Shown one piece after another: positions 26,814 through 38,296 of a DNA stretch of 64,000 nucleotides. The notes beneath the pieces were generated by a model. The model saw only the letters and a program-made list of their open reading frames with translations, made no database searches and was not told the DNA's origin. A program made the translations under genes and the position numbers. The stretch covers positions 22,475,964-22,539,963 of the forward strand of contig NC_134958.1 of the NCBI RefSeq assembly GCF_965638725.1, given 5' to 3'. Each line of letters starts with the position of its first letter. Positions within the stretch are counted from its first letter, which is position 1. Origin of the DNA: Aptenodytes patagonicus (taxonomy: Eukaryota; Chordata; Aves; Sphenisciformes; Spheniscidae).

Positions 26814-27250
26814 CATCCCCTCCATCCCACCCTCATCACCTCTACCACACCTCCATCACACCTCCATCACCTCCACCCCACCCTCATCACCTCCATCACC
26901 TCCATCACACCTCCATCCCACCTCCATCATCTCCATCCCACCCTCATCACCTCTTATCACACCTCCATCACGCCTCCATCACCTCTGTCACCTCCACCCC
27001 ACCCTCATCACCTCTGTCACACCTCCATCACGCCTCCATCACCCCCATCACACCTCCATCACCTCTGCCACACCTCCGTCCCCTCTGTGACCTCCATGAC
27101 CTTCCTCACACCTCCGTCACCTCTCCGTCACCGCTGTCACACGTCCTCCGTCACGAATCCGTCACCTCCATCCCACCCTCGCCGCCTCCGTCGCACCTCC
27201 ATCGCCTCCGTCGCACCTCCATCGCCTCCGTCGCACCTCCATCGCCTCCC
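26814..27250. repeat. Degenerate right flank of the minisatellite, with a 20-bp triplicate
   Basis: The register is lost after 26813. The same CCATCAC and CCTC vocabulary continues in irregular units such as CATCACCTC. The second 38-bp border repeat follows at 27143-27180. Then come three exact copies of a 20-bp unit starting CGCCTCCGTCGC, from 27183 to 27242. Confidence 0.85.
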
Positions 27251-29644
27251 CCCGACTCACCGGCAGAGGCACGGGCGCGTTCACCTCCTGCTTCCTCCTC
27301 GGCTCCGTTGAAGTCAGCCTTTCCCCCCCGCGGAAGCCGGAGGCTGTTTTCCTCGTTACTCGGAGGACGGAGCGGGCGGGCTGCTGGACCTTCCCGAGCT
27401 AAACGGCAGGCTGCGCCGGGGACGCCGATTAAAAACCAGATCGTCACGATAGCAGTCGGCAACAATAACGCGAAGGCGAGCGAGGTCCCGGCGGGAGGCA
27501 GGCTCCTCTCCTGGGGAGCAGCCTTTCCACGGCGCAGCCACAAAATGAAAAATAACTCCGCGGTACGACGGGTGGCACCGTTAAAAAAGCCGCTGAGTTA
27601 TTCAGCTGTCCTTTACGTCCCGGTGCCGGACGGAGTCAAATATTAACCTTTCTGCGCTTATTTCGATTTTATCCCCGTATGGGGCGAGGGCGGCTCACGC
27701 CGCGGGGCGTCCCGGGGCAGGAGCGCGGCTGTTCAGCGGCAGACCGAGAGCAGGCTGAAAGACTTCAGCGGAAGATTCCTGACGTTATGCCCCCGTTTGA
27801 GGGCTTGGCTAAATATTTGCGCCCCATGAAAATGCGCCTGTGGGGCAAGAGCCGTTTCCTACCCCGCCGAGGCGGAAAACCCGGAGGGCTGGTCCCTGCA
27901 GGGATGCCACTTCGGGTACGCACAGACACCAATTTTCCGTAAACTCCTTTATTGTTTGCGTGGCGATTTAATGTTTGTTGCCTTTTTTAAGGGGAGTTAC
28001 GCAAAGCCTCGGAAATAATCGTGCTCTGAGGCGGGGAAGTGCGGAGCAGGGGGTGGCCCGAAGCATCCCTCCGTGGATCGCCTCCCCGAGGCTGTTTTCA
28101 AGCTATCGATTCATTTTTTTGGGGGGGTAGGAGGGCCAGTCCTGATTTTTAGTGAAATCCTGAACGGAGCCGGAGCTCAGCATCACCTCTCCACAAATCC
28201 CAGCCGAGGCTTTAGCTTCTCTGTATGCGCTATATATACTCTCTCCACTCTATATACCAGAGCCAGCACCCACGAGGACTAAAAACTCCCCCTGATGCCA
28301 CTGATGTCACAGCCCCAACACTCACGGAACAACCAGCTCGTGTCCCCAGAGGAGAAATCCATATCCAACGTACCCAAGTCAGATTTTTAAGGATGAAAGA
28401 GAGGCGTGGGGGTTTTCCCCCCCCCCAAAAAAAAAAAAAAATCTTTTCCCAGTGGAATAAAACCAGCAAGAACCAAGCAAGAAACTTTAATGTAAGTATT
28501 TATTGGGTTAGAAATACTGCGCAGTTCATATCCCAGCACACGGACGCGTTCCACGCCGGTACAAACAAGCAGGAATCGCTGCTCCGTTTGCCCCGAGGAT
28601 TCGCCTTCACGCCGGCTAAAGCGGACTGCGCCGTGAGGCAGTGCGTCTCCTGCGGTCCTCAAACCCTTGCTCCCTTTGCTGGTCTGAGTATAGAAACCTA
28701 TCGCTTGCTAAAAAAAGACAATCGTTAAAAAAAAAAAAAAAAGCAGCAAATACATAGTCTGAAAGCCAGAAGCGTTCTGCTGTGCCTCTTACTGCTTCTT
28801 GGCCCTTATTCTAAGGCCTTTGCTATTTTCCAGGAGGCTTCTTGTTAGGAGTTTATCGAATATCTCAATTTGTGAACAGCACTACTTATGGATATATATA
28901 TTTATTTTTTTTTCTCTAGTAGGCTGTCACTAAGGATTGGTAGAAAAGCTCTGGATTCGTTTCATGAATTTATATTCAGGGGATTTAGCTGTGCGAGGGT
29001 GCACCCGGAACGGGTCCGCTCGAGGTGGGTGCTGGCGCAGGGGTAGATCTGGGCTCTGCCTCGCCTTGAGAGCCCTTCAGCAGGCGGCCGGAGCAGCGGG
29101 GGGAGCCCATTCCCATCGGCACAAGGAGCCGAAGGCTCTGCGAACAGCTCTGCCAAATGAGCTCGAAAGGCTTTCACCCTGTGGGAAAAGGCTGGCCAGG
29201 TTTCTCCGGGAGGAACCCGCAGGTTTATTCCCATTTGGTGGACGAAGGGAGTCGCCGGCAGCGGCTCCGGCTCTGCCTGTGGCACCGGGCGGGGCGAGGA
29301 CACCCCTACCGACATCCCGCACCGCTTCTCCCAGCCCGAAGCATCCTCCTCCCCACCGCAGGGCCGCGGTCCCCCTGGACCTCCCCGAGAGGGATGAGCG
29401 GGCTGGACCTCTGGTGAGCTTTCCTGCGGGCAAAGGGCGATGGAGCTGGCTAGGGGGGCTGCGAGGAGCCCGACAAAGCCGGCTTTATCCCTCCCCGCTC
29501 GCATTTCCGCGAGATGAACGAGCCTCCAGTGAAGCAACACAGCGAGGGGCTGTGTTGGCTTCTAGAAAGCATTAGCAAAAGCAGGCTGAGTGTCCGACTC
29601 CAAGGGCTGGCTTTCTTCTGCAAAGCGATGCTTCCTCCCGCGGC
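27251..29644. other. Intergenic DNA between the minisatellite and the CYP1A4 3' end
   Basis: No gene is recognised. Minus-strand AATAAA signals at 29223-29228, 28901-28906 and 28499-28504 are candidate CYP1A4 polyadenylation sites, so part of this stretch is likely CYP1A4 3'UTR. A C-run followed by an A-run lies near 28420-28441. Confidence 0.6.
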
Positions 29645-32600
29645 TTATGGAGAGCTCTTCACGGGGAAACGCTTCTTAATCTGGAAGCACTCGCATTTCT
29701 TGTATTTCATCGTCAGTCCGTACTGAGGAGTGATGTCCACCTCCTCCCCGGGGCGGAGGCTGAACTCCAGCTGCTGCAGCATGGTGGCCAAGAAGAGGAA
29801 GATCTCCCACCGGCCGATGGACTCCCCGATGCATCGCCTCTTCCCCAAACCGAAAGCCATCACTTTGTCGCTCTCCGTCCTGCTTATTTCGGTCCCCGCG
29901 GCATTGAGGAACCGCTCGGGGTTGAAGGTCGAGGGGTCCTTCCAAAGCTTCCTGGAGCAGAAAGGAGACACACCTGAGGAAGCCGTTTTCACCCACCGTG
30001 ATGGGGACAGCAGTCAAAAAACTCCTCTCCGAGAGAAGCGTTACAATACTTTCTCATTTCACCATCCAAAAACTTTGGCAACCTCTATCCCTGATCTAAA
30101 ATGCCAACTGCATGTCAGACCCCATCAGCTCAGTCTGTTGAAACCTCTGTTTCAAACTCGGATTGTGTTTGCCTGTGCAGATACCGGGGATGGATTTAAT
30201 TCAGCGTGTGATATCTAGAGGTCCTGCAGTGTCAGCTGAAAGAAGAAAATCTGTGCACAGAAATCGGTCAGCACCTCTTAAAAAGGAAGGGTGGAGACCC
30301 GAGGGTTTTCCCACCTTGAATCCTCTCAGCAAAACTTCCCAGCCTGGCTGCTGGGAAGTGCCACGTGGGATTTTCCAGTGCCTTAGCTGAGAATTTCTGC
30401 TTGGACATGGGGAATTCTCTCTGGCCCTAAAGACAGCGTTCCCATCGCAATGCTCACCAGCATACGCAGGAGCAGGAGGAATATTGTAATATTTCTGTGC
30501 TGCCGGGCTATTTGGATACAAAGGTCTTGAGCTTCTGATCCAAAATACCTGACCTGGGAGCCACCTTCTGTGTCAATCTTTAGTCAACTTACTCCCCAAC
30601 AGGAGGGTCTCTACTGGAGAGCAGCAGAGGGGTAAGACGGGGCTTTGGTTTCCACATCCCCTTTCACTCACCAAAGCTGATTATCAGCAATAACGACACG
30701 AGCCTATTGAGTTTAACGAGAGTCACATCAGGACATTTTTCTCCCGGAAAGAGGGAACCAGTCTGTTCCCACTGAGCACATCCAGAGCCGTCAATCCAGA
30801 TCACAAGGGCTGCTTGGCAGGAGGATCTGCCGATTCCTGATTATTCAGCAGCCCAAGCTGCCAACCCTCGCACATATGTGGGAAGTCCAGTGCATTGAGG
30901 ACATCACCACGTTACCGCACATACATTGGGTAAGCCCTGGTGTTGGGCAGTTGCTGAACCGGTGACCAGGTCAACCCAGAGCAGCGCCGTGCCCCGGAGA
31001 CCCGAGGCCGGGCTCAGCATCAAACCCACACGATTTTCGGGCCGATCTGCCTTTTCCTGCCTTCATGACCCATTCGGCTTTTGGCATCTTGCTGTAAAGG
31101 ATCAGAGCGAGCTTAATGCCAAGCAAACCCATCACAGCCCGGATAAGCACGGGGGATTTGGGTATACTCACTCATCGTGATTCACTTGCCACTGGTTGAT
31201 AAACACGCAGGTATCCTTGGGGATGTAATAGCCGTTCAACGCCGTCGCTTTTGTCGTGCTGAAAGAAATACGGGTGGAGGCGAAGAGACGTTAAGAGGAG
31301 ACCCGCAGCTTCGCGGCAAAACAAAGCTTGGCAAGTCCTAGGGGTGTTTCATTTTCAATGCCCTATTTGTACTCTTAGGACTGGCTAGGAAATACCCCAA
31401 TTTTTATTTGGGAGACTAAACAGTCTTGGTTAATACTTTTTCTCAAGCAGAAAGACTCCAGTTTCAGGAAGCTGGAATGAGTTGTGCTGTGGTTTCTGCT
31501 AAGGCAGGGGGAAATATAAATCCGGGGGTGTTCACCATCCCTCCACTAGCAAAGGCTTTGGAGTAAAACTACCCTCGAAGCGAAGGATTCAACCCTGGGA
31601 GGGCAGCTGCCAGCCCCGAGGGCAGCGGATGCAGCCACAGGCACCAGTGCAACGTGGCAGCTGCGCTACCGGCGAGCGTGAAAGCCATGGGGAGCTTTAA
31701 CATGAGTAATTCAGGCTGTGCACCGGAATATTTCCCCATAGCAGGGTTCGATTCCCAGGCAATTATCTGCCTAAACGGCACCTCCCAGAAAACCACTCTG
31801 AAAAAGCCCCGAATAACGTGTCAGCTGCTCCAGCCCGTACCTGTGCGGGATGGTGAAGGGCAGGAAGGAGGAGTGCCTGAACATCTCCAGGATAAAAGCT
31901 TCTGTGTAGGGCAGCGTGCCTCGGTCCGACAGCCTCGGTCTCCTCTCCTGGCCGATGGTCTGGTCTGCGGGAGGTCGAGAGGAGGGAGCGGGCTGGGGTC
32001 AGCCCTCGCCAGAGAGGCTTTGACCCCGGAGGCAGCGGGCTCATGGACTCACCTAGTTCTTCCTGGATCCTCTTCTGGATGTCGGGGTACAAGGCGACGT
32101 ACATGAGGCTCCAGGATAAGGCAGTTGTCACGGTGTCAAAGCCTGGATGGACATGAAAAAGGCATTTAGTTACCAGAAGATGACAGGCGAGCAGGTATTT
32201 ACAGACCCCATCACTCTAGATGTTTGCCACGGAGCAGTTCCCCATCAGCTATCACTGAAAAGCCTGGTCACTGCTCAGGAGAGCGCCCATGAGCTCAGCA
32301 GCAGCTCCAAACACCCACGCATGGCCAAGGTCTCACCCCGACGGCCCCAGTTCCCCCACCCAGCCTCCCAGCAGAGAGGCTTTACCCTCAGAAATGTTCT
32401 CACCTGCCCCAAAGAGGTCGTTGATGATGTTGATGATCTTCTCATTGGAGAGCGGGACGCGGGCATCCTCCCCTACGCTCGTCTCCTGGCAGTGCTCAAT
32501 CAGTGAGTCCATGATGTCCCGGATGTGCTCCTGGGGAAGAGCCAGTGGGTCAGGGATGTCACGGACACCAAGGGCTGGGGAAACCTCCCCCAGCCAGTGC

Positions 32601-33613
32601 CGCCTCCTGGGGGGTTTAACTACAGATTGGAGAGCTCCAAGGAGCTTTCCTGGGCAGAGGTGCGGGGACAAGGGAGTATCTTCTTCTCCCCGTTGCCAGG
32701 CAGGCAGCCAATTGTAGGCATCTCCACCCTCGCCCAAGAGCATCCAAGCTCTTACCTTATCAAAGCTGGTGTAATGCTCCTGGACAATTTTTTGCACAAA
32801 GAAACTGAAACGCCTGTTGATGTCCTTAAAGAGCTCCATGGTGCGGCTGGGAAGATACTGGAGCACGGGGATAAAGTCAGCGGGGTTGCCAGCAGCAGCC
32901 ACGTGCCCAAATTCATTGTTGAGGTTCATCAAGCTGAGCAGCTCTTGGTCGTTGTGGTCGTAACGCTTGCCAAAGCACATGGCACAGATGACGTTGGCCA
33001 CAGAGACCACCAGGTACTGGTTAAGGTCAAAGCTCTTCTCCTCATCCATCAGCTGCAGGAACTTGGTGACCAGGTAGTCGGCCTCCTTGGAGACGTGTTC
33101 CTCCAGGAGGCAGGTGGAAGAGGAGGTGGGGCTGGGGGCGATGGAGAAGGTCTTCAGGGCGTTCTGGGCCAGCTTTCTGCGGGCTTTCCACACCTCCCCT
33201 GAGTCGGGGCTGAAGGCCAGGCTCTGGCCGTTCGAAATGTATTGGAAGCTGTGGAGGTCAGGGCGCCCCATGAAGTCTTCTCCTTGCTTCACCAATGCTT
33301 GCCTGATGGTGTCCAGCCCGCTCAGCACCAGGACGGGCCGGGTGCCGATCCTGATCTCCATCACGTCCCCATACTTCTGGCTCAGCCTGGTCAGGACCAG
33401 GTGCGTGTCCTTCCTCAGCTCCAGCACGTTGCCGAGGATGGGGTAGCCTCTGGGTCCTGGGGGGTTCTTCAGCCCCTTGGGCACGTGCTGCCGGAGGGAC
33501 TGGATGAGCAGGAAGACGAGGCAGAAGATGGCGGCCACGAGGAGGACCTCGGTGGCCGAGACAACGCCTTGGCTTCCCACCAGTGATATCGCAGCCTTCA
33601 TCGCTGCTGGCAT
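29645..33613 (-). CDS. CYP1A4: CYP1A4 (CYP1A1-like), aryl-hydrocarbon-inducible cytochrome P450
   Basis: ER-anchored heme monooxygenase that oxidises planar aromatics and steroid/arachidonate-type substrates with NADPH-P450 reductase. Coding exons (minus strand): 32756-33613, 32404-32530, 32053-32142, 31841-31964, 31172-31258 and 29645-29951, all GT-AG, totalling 1593 nt and 530 aa. Seen: N-terminal membrane anchor (about 22-38), PPGP hinge at 51-54, SRS1 around 119-138, I-helix AGFDT with Gly329, K-helix ExxR (EMFR), and heme loop [10 protein letters not shown] with ligand Cys469. It is assigned to the CYP1A1 lineage because it adjoins EDC3 on the minus strand, as CYP1A1 does in human, and because SRS1 reads ISNGQS. 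Intron 2 (225 nt) is open and in frame. Large parts are nearly identical to CYP1A5 through apparent gene conversion. The 4/5 numbering follows avian nomenclature by synteny. Confidence 0.93.
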
Positions 33614-34578
33614 GCAGAAACCTTTATTGCTAATAAACCAAAGAGACATTATGAAGGAGGGAAGGTCTATGGAGCACCTGTAGTTTGAGACGCTCTCGGT
33701 CGCAACCACACAGGACTGTGGGCAGGAAAGCTGGGCTTAACTTCTGATCTAGAGCCGCGTCGGTTTTCTGCACTTCAGGAAACTGCTTTTAAGTGAAAGC
33801 AGTTTCTTTTTGCTAGCCAGGAGTAAAAGGAACAGGTCCCATGGCTTTTTCTCTGTATGCCAGGGTAGGAAATGTGCTCTCTTAACTACAGGACCTCTCT
33901 TTTATACCTCAAAGTCTTTTCCAGAGCACTTGACTATAGGAGAGCTGAATCCTCCCGATTTGAGTCATCCGGTGGCTCGTGCTGAGCCACTGCTCACCAG
34001 CAAACTAAATACAGCATTGCCATGAATCTTCCTAAAGATCAATGGCCATGAAAGGTAACCCCGGCTGTAGCGTGGGGCTGGCAGGCGGTGAGCACCCTGC
34101 TCCCAGCTCTGTCGGAAATCCCTCAGAGAACCCCGAGCCAGGGGTAGGAAGAAGCTGGGTCTGAAATCCCACCTCCCCTTGGGTTTGGCAAGGTGCTACA
34201 CCCCACCGTGGGACACCCAGGACCCATGGGATGAGGAGCCGGGGGGCTGCTGGGACCCCTGGAACCCCAGTGGGTGCGGCCTGGCTGGGACCCCCTCCCA
34301 GCCCACGGCTGTGGATCGTGGCCACCCCAGAGCAAGAGGGGCCGTGGGACAAGGATTACCCCCAGGACCCCCCCCCCAGAAATCACCTTCTGACAGCTCC
34401 GGGAAGGATGCTACGGGAGATTTGGGGAGCCCGGGAGGGGGGGACACCCTACAGCAGTGCACCCCCCGGCTTTCCATCCCTCGGGGGTCCCCTGGGGGAG
34501 CTGGAAGTGCCCCCCACACCTCTCCATCCTCCGGGCGGAGAGCCGTGCCTCGCAGCGGGCAGCCCCGACGGTACTCAC

Positions 34579-34622
34579 CTCGGGAGCGGAGCGGCTGGGG
34601 GCCCGATCCTCCCGGCAGGTAC
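34579..34622 (-). other. CYP1A4: CYP1A4 non-coding exon 1 (5'UTR)
   Basis: The donor CGAG|GTGAGT has its last exon base at 34579, about 70 nt downstream of a TATA box. CYP1A genes characteristically have a short untranslated first exon. Intron 1 would run 33630-34578 (949 nt) to an acceptor (tttggtttattag) 16 nt before the ATG. The transcription start is inferred from TATA spacing only. Confidence 0.65.
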
Positions 34623-34643
34623 CCCGCGCGCCCTTCGCGCCTG

Positions 34644-34700
34644 CTTTATATGCATCGCCGCTCGCTCTGATTGGCCCGGCAACCTCCCGTCACGTGACCG
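34644..34700 (-). promoter_or_regulatory. CYP1A4 core promoter: TATA, CCAAT and E-box
   Basis: On the minus strand TATAAA lies at 34650-34645 and an inverted CCAAT (ATTGG on plus) at 34670-34674. A perfect palindromic E-box, GTCACGTGAC, is at 34689-34698, a USF/bHLH-type site. Spacing and order are those of a regulated TATA promoter firing leftward into exon 1. Confidence 0.75.
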
Positions 34701-34793
34701 AAGCCTTATCAAAGCTGACGTGCGTCCAAACTCCTAAATAACTAATCCGGACCCCCCCCCCCACCCCCCCCTCTCCCCGCGGTGGCAGGAGAG

Positions 34794-34807
34794 CCCCACG
34801 CGTGGGG
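34794..34807. promoter_or_regulatory. Palindromic double XRE core
   Basis: CCCCACGCGTGGGG is a perfect 14-bp palindrome in which two GCGTG cores overlap head to head. It lies about 145 bp upstream of the CYP1A4 TATA. The flanks do not match the extended TNGCGTG consensus on either strand, so AhR/ARNT affinity may be low. A single GCGTG follows at 34828-34832. Confidence 0.4.
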
Positions 34808-34958
34808 TGTGGGAGCCCCGCTCCCCTGCGTGTCGCCGGTGGGGAGGCTGCGAGGCGGCGGGCGAAGGGGGGGGGGGGGGGGTGTCCCGACGGGTCGGGC
34901 GGGGGGTGCCGGTGCCGCCCGTGGGTTACAGACCGGGTGGGGGGGGGACGGACGGGAC

Positions 34959-35043
34959 GGGACATCGCGTGCGAAGCGGGCGGGATGTTTGGGCAACCCG
35001 CGCCGCCCCGGTCACTCCAGTCACGCTACCGGCAGGATCTTAA
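34959..35043. promoter_or_regulatory. XRE module, copy A
   Basis: Contains TCGCGTGC (core 34967-34971, plus) and, 52 bp on, TAGCGTGACT on the minus strand (35028-35019). Both fit the extended AhR/ARNT consensus TNGCGTG(A/C). The segments GGACATCGCGTGCGAAG and GCCCCGGTCACTC, and the CAGTCACGCTA block, recur in copy B one kilobase away, while the DNA between them does not. It lies about 310-390 bp upstream of the CYP1A4 TATA. Confidence 0.65.
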
Positions 35044-35577
35044 AGGCGCCGGTCCCGCGCCCCGGTTCCTCCCCGGTCCCCCCCCGGGCAGCGCTCCGGT
35101 TCCGCTGCTTCGCCCCCCCGCCCCGCAGCCCTCGCTGCGGGCACCCGGCCCCATCCAGCGCCCCCCGCCCCCTCCGCCGGCCGCCGGTGCCCGTAGCCCC
35201 GGGCTGTCCCCGGTGCCCGGAGCCGCGGGGCGAGCGGGAGCGTGGGAAAATAGCCCCGGTGTGCGCGGTGCCGGGCAGGAGGGGGGATTCACCCCCCCCC
35301 CGGGGCTCCGCGAACACGCAGGGATGAGCGTGGACCACCCTCCCCACCGCGATTGCCCCCTCCGCGTCCCGCTGGCCGGCGGGGGGGGGGGTTTGCCCGT
35401 CCCTCCGCCGGTGCTCCCCGGTAAAGCAGAGGGAGGAGAGCCGGGGGGGGGTTCACCGGATCCGTCCCCCCTCCACGCTGCGGGGCCGCTCTGCTGGCCC
35501 GCAGCCCGGATCGGGTCCCCGTGGGGAAGGGGGCGGCGGGGCATCCCCGGGGGTCACGGCCCTCGCTGCCCCGGCCC

Positions 35578-35608
35578 GGTTAAAAATTGCCCAAGTTCGC
35601 GTGAGAAG
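35578..35608 (+). promoter_or_regulatory. Mirror XRE element, CYP1A4 side
   Basis: GGTTAA-AA-ATTGCCCA-A followed by GTTCGCGTGAGAAG. The right part holds an ideal XRE (TCGCGTGAG, core 35599-35603). The left part resembles an HNF1 site (GGTTAAnnATT). A 31-bp inverted counterpart lies at 38297-38327 with 28 of 31 positions identical. Distance to the CYP1A4 TATA is about 930 bp. Confidence 0.65.
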
Positions 35609-35960
35609 CAGCCGTGTCCTCTGTCACCTCCGGTCCCCTGGGGACAGAGCGGCCCGGGGGGCGAGGTGGCGCGGGGATGGGGCAGGGGGTGCAGCTGGAG
35701 ATGGGGGGCACGTCGGGGGAGGGAGATGCTCAGGGGACCAAGGAGGGTCTCAGGCAGAGTTTGCGGCTCCAGCCCCCCTATCCCTGGTCCCCATGAGGTG
35801 ACAGGCCAGGGACCTGCCCTTCAGGGAGGCCAAGGGGGACCAGCCCGCACCCCAAATCTCGCCTTCTCCACCCGCACCCTGGTCCCCAGCCTGGCCACAG
35901 CGGGATGGGAGAGGAGCCAGGGGGGGTCCCGCCCCGCCGGGGGGTCCCAGAGGTGTCATT

Positions 35961-36056
35961 GGGGACATCGCGTGCGAAGGGGCTCTGGACAGACCCGGGA
36001 GGGCTGCCCCGGTCACTCGCAGTCACGCTATGGGTGGGTGGGGGGGGAAATGCCTT
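35961..36056. promoter_or_regulatory. XRE module, copy B
   Basis: Second copy of the paired-XRE module. TCGCGTGC has its core at 35970-35974 and the minus-strand TAGCGTGACT lies at 36030-36021, with core spacing of 51 against 52 bp in copy A. Both copies are followed by a TTAAAGG block. The offset between copies is 1003 bp. Confidence 0.65.
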
Positions 36057-36669
36057 TTAAAGGACCAGGGCGGTGGCCCCATGTCCAGGAGCCTGGCCCG
36101 GGGTCAAGGCGGCGCCGGAGCAGCTCAGGATCAGCCCCCCCCAGCTGGCTGGGCTGGGGTGGGGCTCCCCAGCACCGGGTACACCATCGACTTGGTCCCC
36201 TCTGCCACGGGATGCTGCCATCACCTGCAAGAGGACAGCAGCCCCCCCTGCCACGCGTGTCCCCCTTGACAGGATCCAGGCGTCCCAGCCCTCTCCCACC
36301 ACGGGGAAGGGGGAAGAGGGTGGTTTCCCACGGTGGGGAAACCGGTGCAAAGGGGCGGTCTCAGTCGTGCCACCGCAAATGTCCCCTTTGGGGTCCAGGG
36401 GACACTGACTGGTGCCCCTGGCTGCTCTGACTGTCCCAGGCAGGGCCGTCCGTCCCCAGGGGACACGCTGTGTAAATGCCCCCCGTGCTGCCTTTCCCCG
36501 CGGCTTGTGAGGGGGACCGCTCCGGACATGCGGACCACGCAGGACACGTCGACGTGTCCATAACCCCAGGCGGAGATGTCTCCACGCACGCTCGCACACA
36601 CCGTGGCACCTCGTAAAACACGCACAGGCACCCACGCCCACAGCTCCCAGCGACCCCACGTCCCCCCTG

Positions 36670-37110
36670 TCATGTGCGAGGCTGGTGTGTGTGCATTCAC
36701 CCATCTATATGGGTGAATATATGTGTACCTCTATGTACCTCTACACGTACACCTGTATGGGCGTCTTGCTGCACATGCAGACTACACACATGGGTTGCCC
36801 ATACCGAGGTGACACGCGTCCGTGCTCTCCTGCAGCGCACACATGCACATTTTAGCACACGCCTGCTCCGATGCCCACAAACACGCTATACGTTTCTTAC
36901 ATATGCATCAATAGCTCACTCGCCTACAAATGCACAGCACATTTATGCTCTTGCGTGTATGTATTTGCACGTGTTCGCATACACACATGCTCTGCCACAC
37001 GTGCACACGCCTGCAGGCACCATCGTCCTCTTGCTCGCGTATATCCTTGCACGCACAGGCTGGCACGACCATACACACTAACAAACCCACAGGCACGCAG
37101 CCGGGATCCT
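36670..37110. repeat. Alternating purine-pyrimidine tract midway between the CYP1A genes
   Basis: Enriched in CA/TG and CG steps (for example acacgtgcac-like words), with scattered GCGTG cores such as TTGCGTGTA at 36951-36959. It is a candidate Z-DNA-forming tract. Coordinates are approximate. Confidence 0.6.
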
Positions 37111-38296
37111 TCCCGGAGCGGTGACCCACAGAGGGAAGCAAGGTGCATCCACGTGTGCTCGCAGGCGTGTGCGAGCCCTGCCAAGGGCAGGGGACCGGCG
37201 GTGGCCCTCTGGCTGCCCCCCGCCCCCCCCGGCCAGCTCCGGGGAGCCGAGGGCTCAGCGAGGGGCGGTGGCCGGGGTGGGAGCCCGGTGCTGGGTGAGG
37301 ATGTGTTTGGGGCGTGAGGCTGCCTGGCACGCAAGGCAGCAGCTCTTAACGCTGTTCTCATCAGGAGGCACCCAGCCCTCGCAGGGCTTGGCAGCGAGCA
37401 CTGAGGCGGCTGGGGGGGGGCAGGGACGGGGACGGGAGGATGGAAAAGGGGCAGGTGGGTCCTGGGGAACCCCTCTGGGGTTCCTGATGCGGCCCCAGGA
37501 CCCTCCCCAGCTTCTGCAGCGCTTTGGGATGTGATGGATCAGGAGAGGCGGGTGCGGGTTCTCCATCAGTGCAAGGCCACCGAGGTCTGAAATACTGCCT
37601 GGGGGGCGTCAGTCTGCCCACCCCCATGCAGTGGAGCCGGGTAGATCCACAGGGATGGGAGACGACCGCCGGATCCAACCCGCAAGACAAGCCCGGCATT
37701 GCCCTGCTCCTGTGAAACCCCAGCCTGCCTCCCCAAAAGCGCTCCCAAACATCTTCCTTGCTGGGAGGCATCGCCTGGCGAAGCCAGGGCTGGCAGGTCT
37801 GCGAGGTGCCTGGCAATTATCAGAATGAGCATTAGCAGCCGGGGTTTTGTAAGTGTTCTTGCCAAGCGTTAATGAACGATGTCATTGCTATTAATGAACC
37901 TGATTAGACCAGATGTTGAAAGCCTTTATTAAATATTAGCTCAGCTTTTACCTGGGCCAAATTCCCACTCTAGTTTTCAAAGATTGAATGAAACTTAGGG
38001 CCAAACCCCAAAGCTCTGGCTCATTCCTTATGGCTAATTAATGTTCCCAGCTCATCCTGCCTGCACTTCCCAAAGCCCTGAATTTTGCCCCAGCTCGAGC
38101 AGCAGCCCCACTCGCTCCCGCATCTCCCGCCGGCTGGCATGCTGTGTTTTCGGAGGGATGAACTGCCCCAGCCTTGCCCCGCGCTGCCCCTTTCACCTCT
38201 CCTATCTCTCCGGCTCACCTCCTCCCCTCTGCCCCGCCACTCCTCTCCCTCGCTGCCTGTTTGCCGCGGAGGAGCCGGGGGAAGCAAGCCAGCCGC

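Noticed and set aside
22373-27646. 1757-codon and 1622-codon open frames as a giant His/Pro/Ser-rich protein gene
   Set aside because: They exist only because the 11-bp unit lacks stop codons on the plus strand in every frame. There is no splice structure, domain, or codon-position bias, and the ATGs come from unrelated CpG-island sequence.
34802-36430. 542-codon plus-strand frame upstream of CYP1A4
   Set aside because: It is CpG-rich promoter sequence with low-complexity Gly/Pro/Arg translation. No family is recognised and it overlaps the XRE modules.
36530-37340. Many further CACGC/GCGTG words as XREs
   Set aside because: Most lie in CA/TG/CG low-complexity DNA and lack the extended TNGCGTG(A/C) context. 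Only duplicated or mirrored sites were kept as supported.
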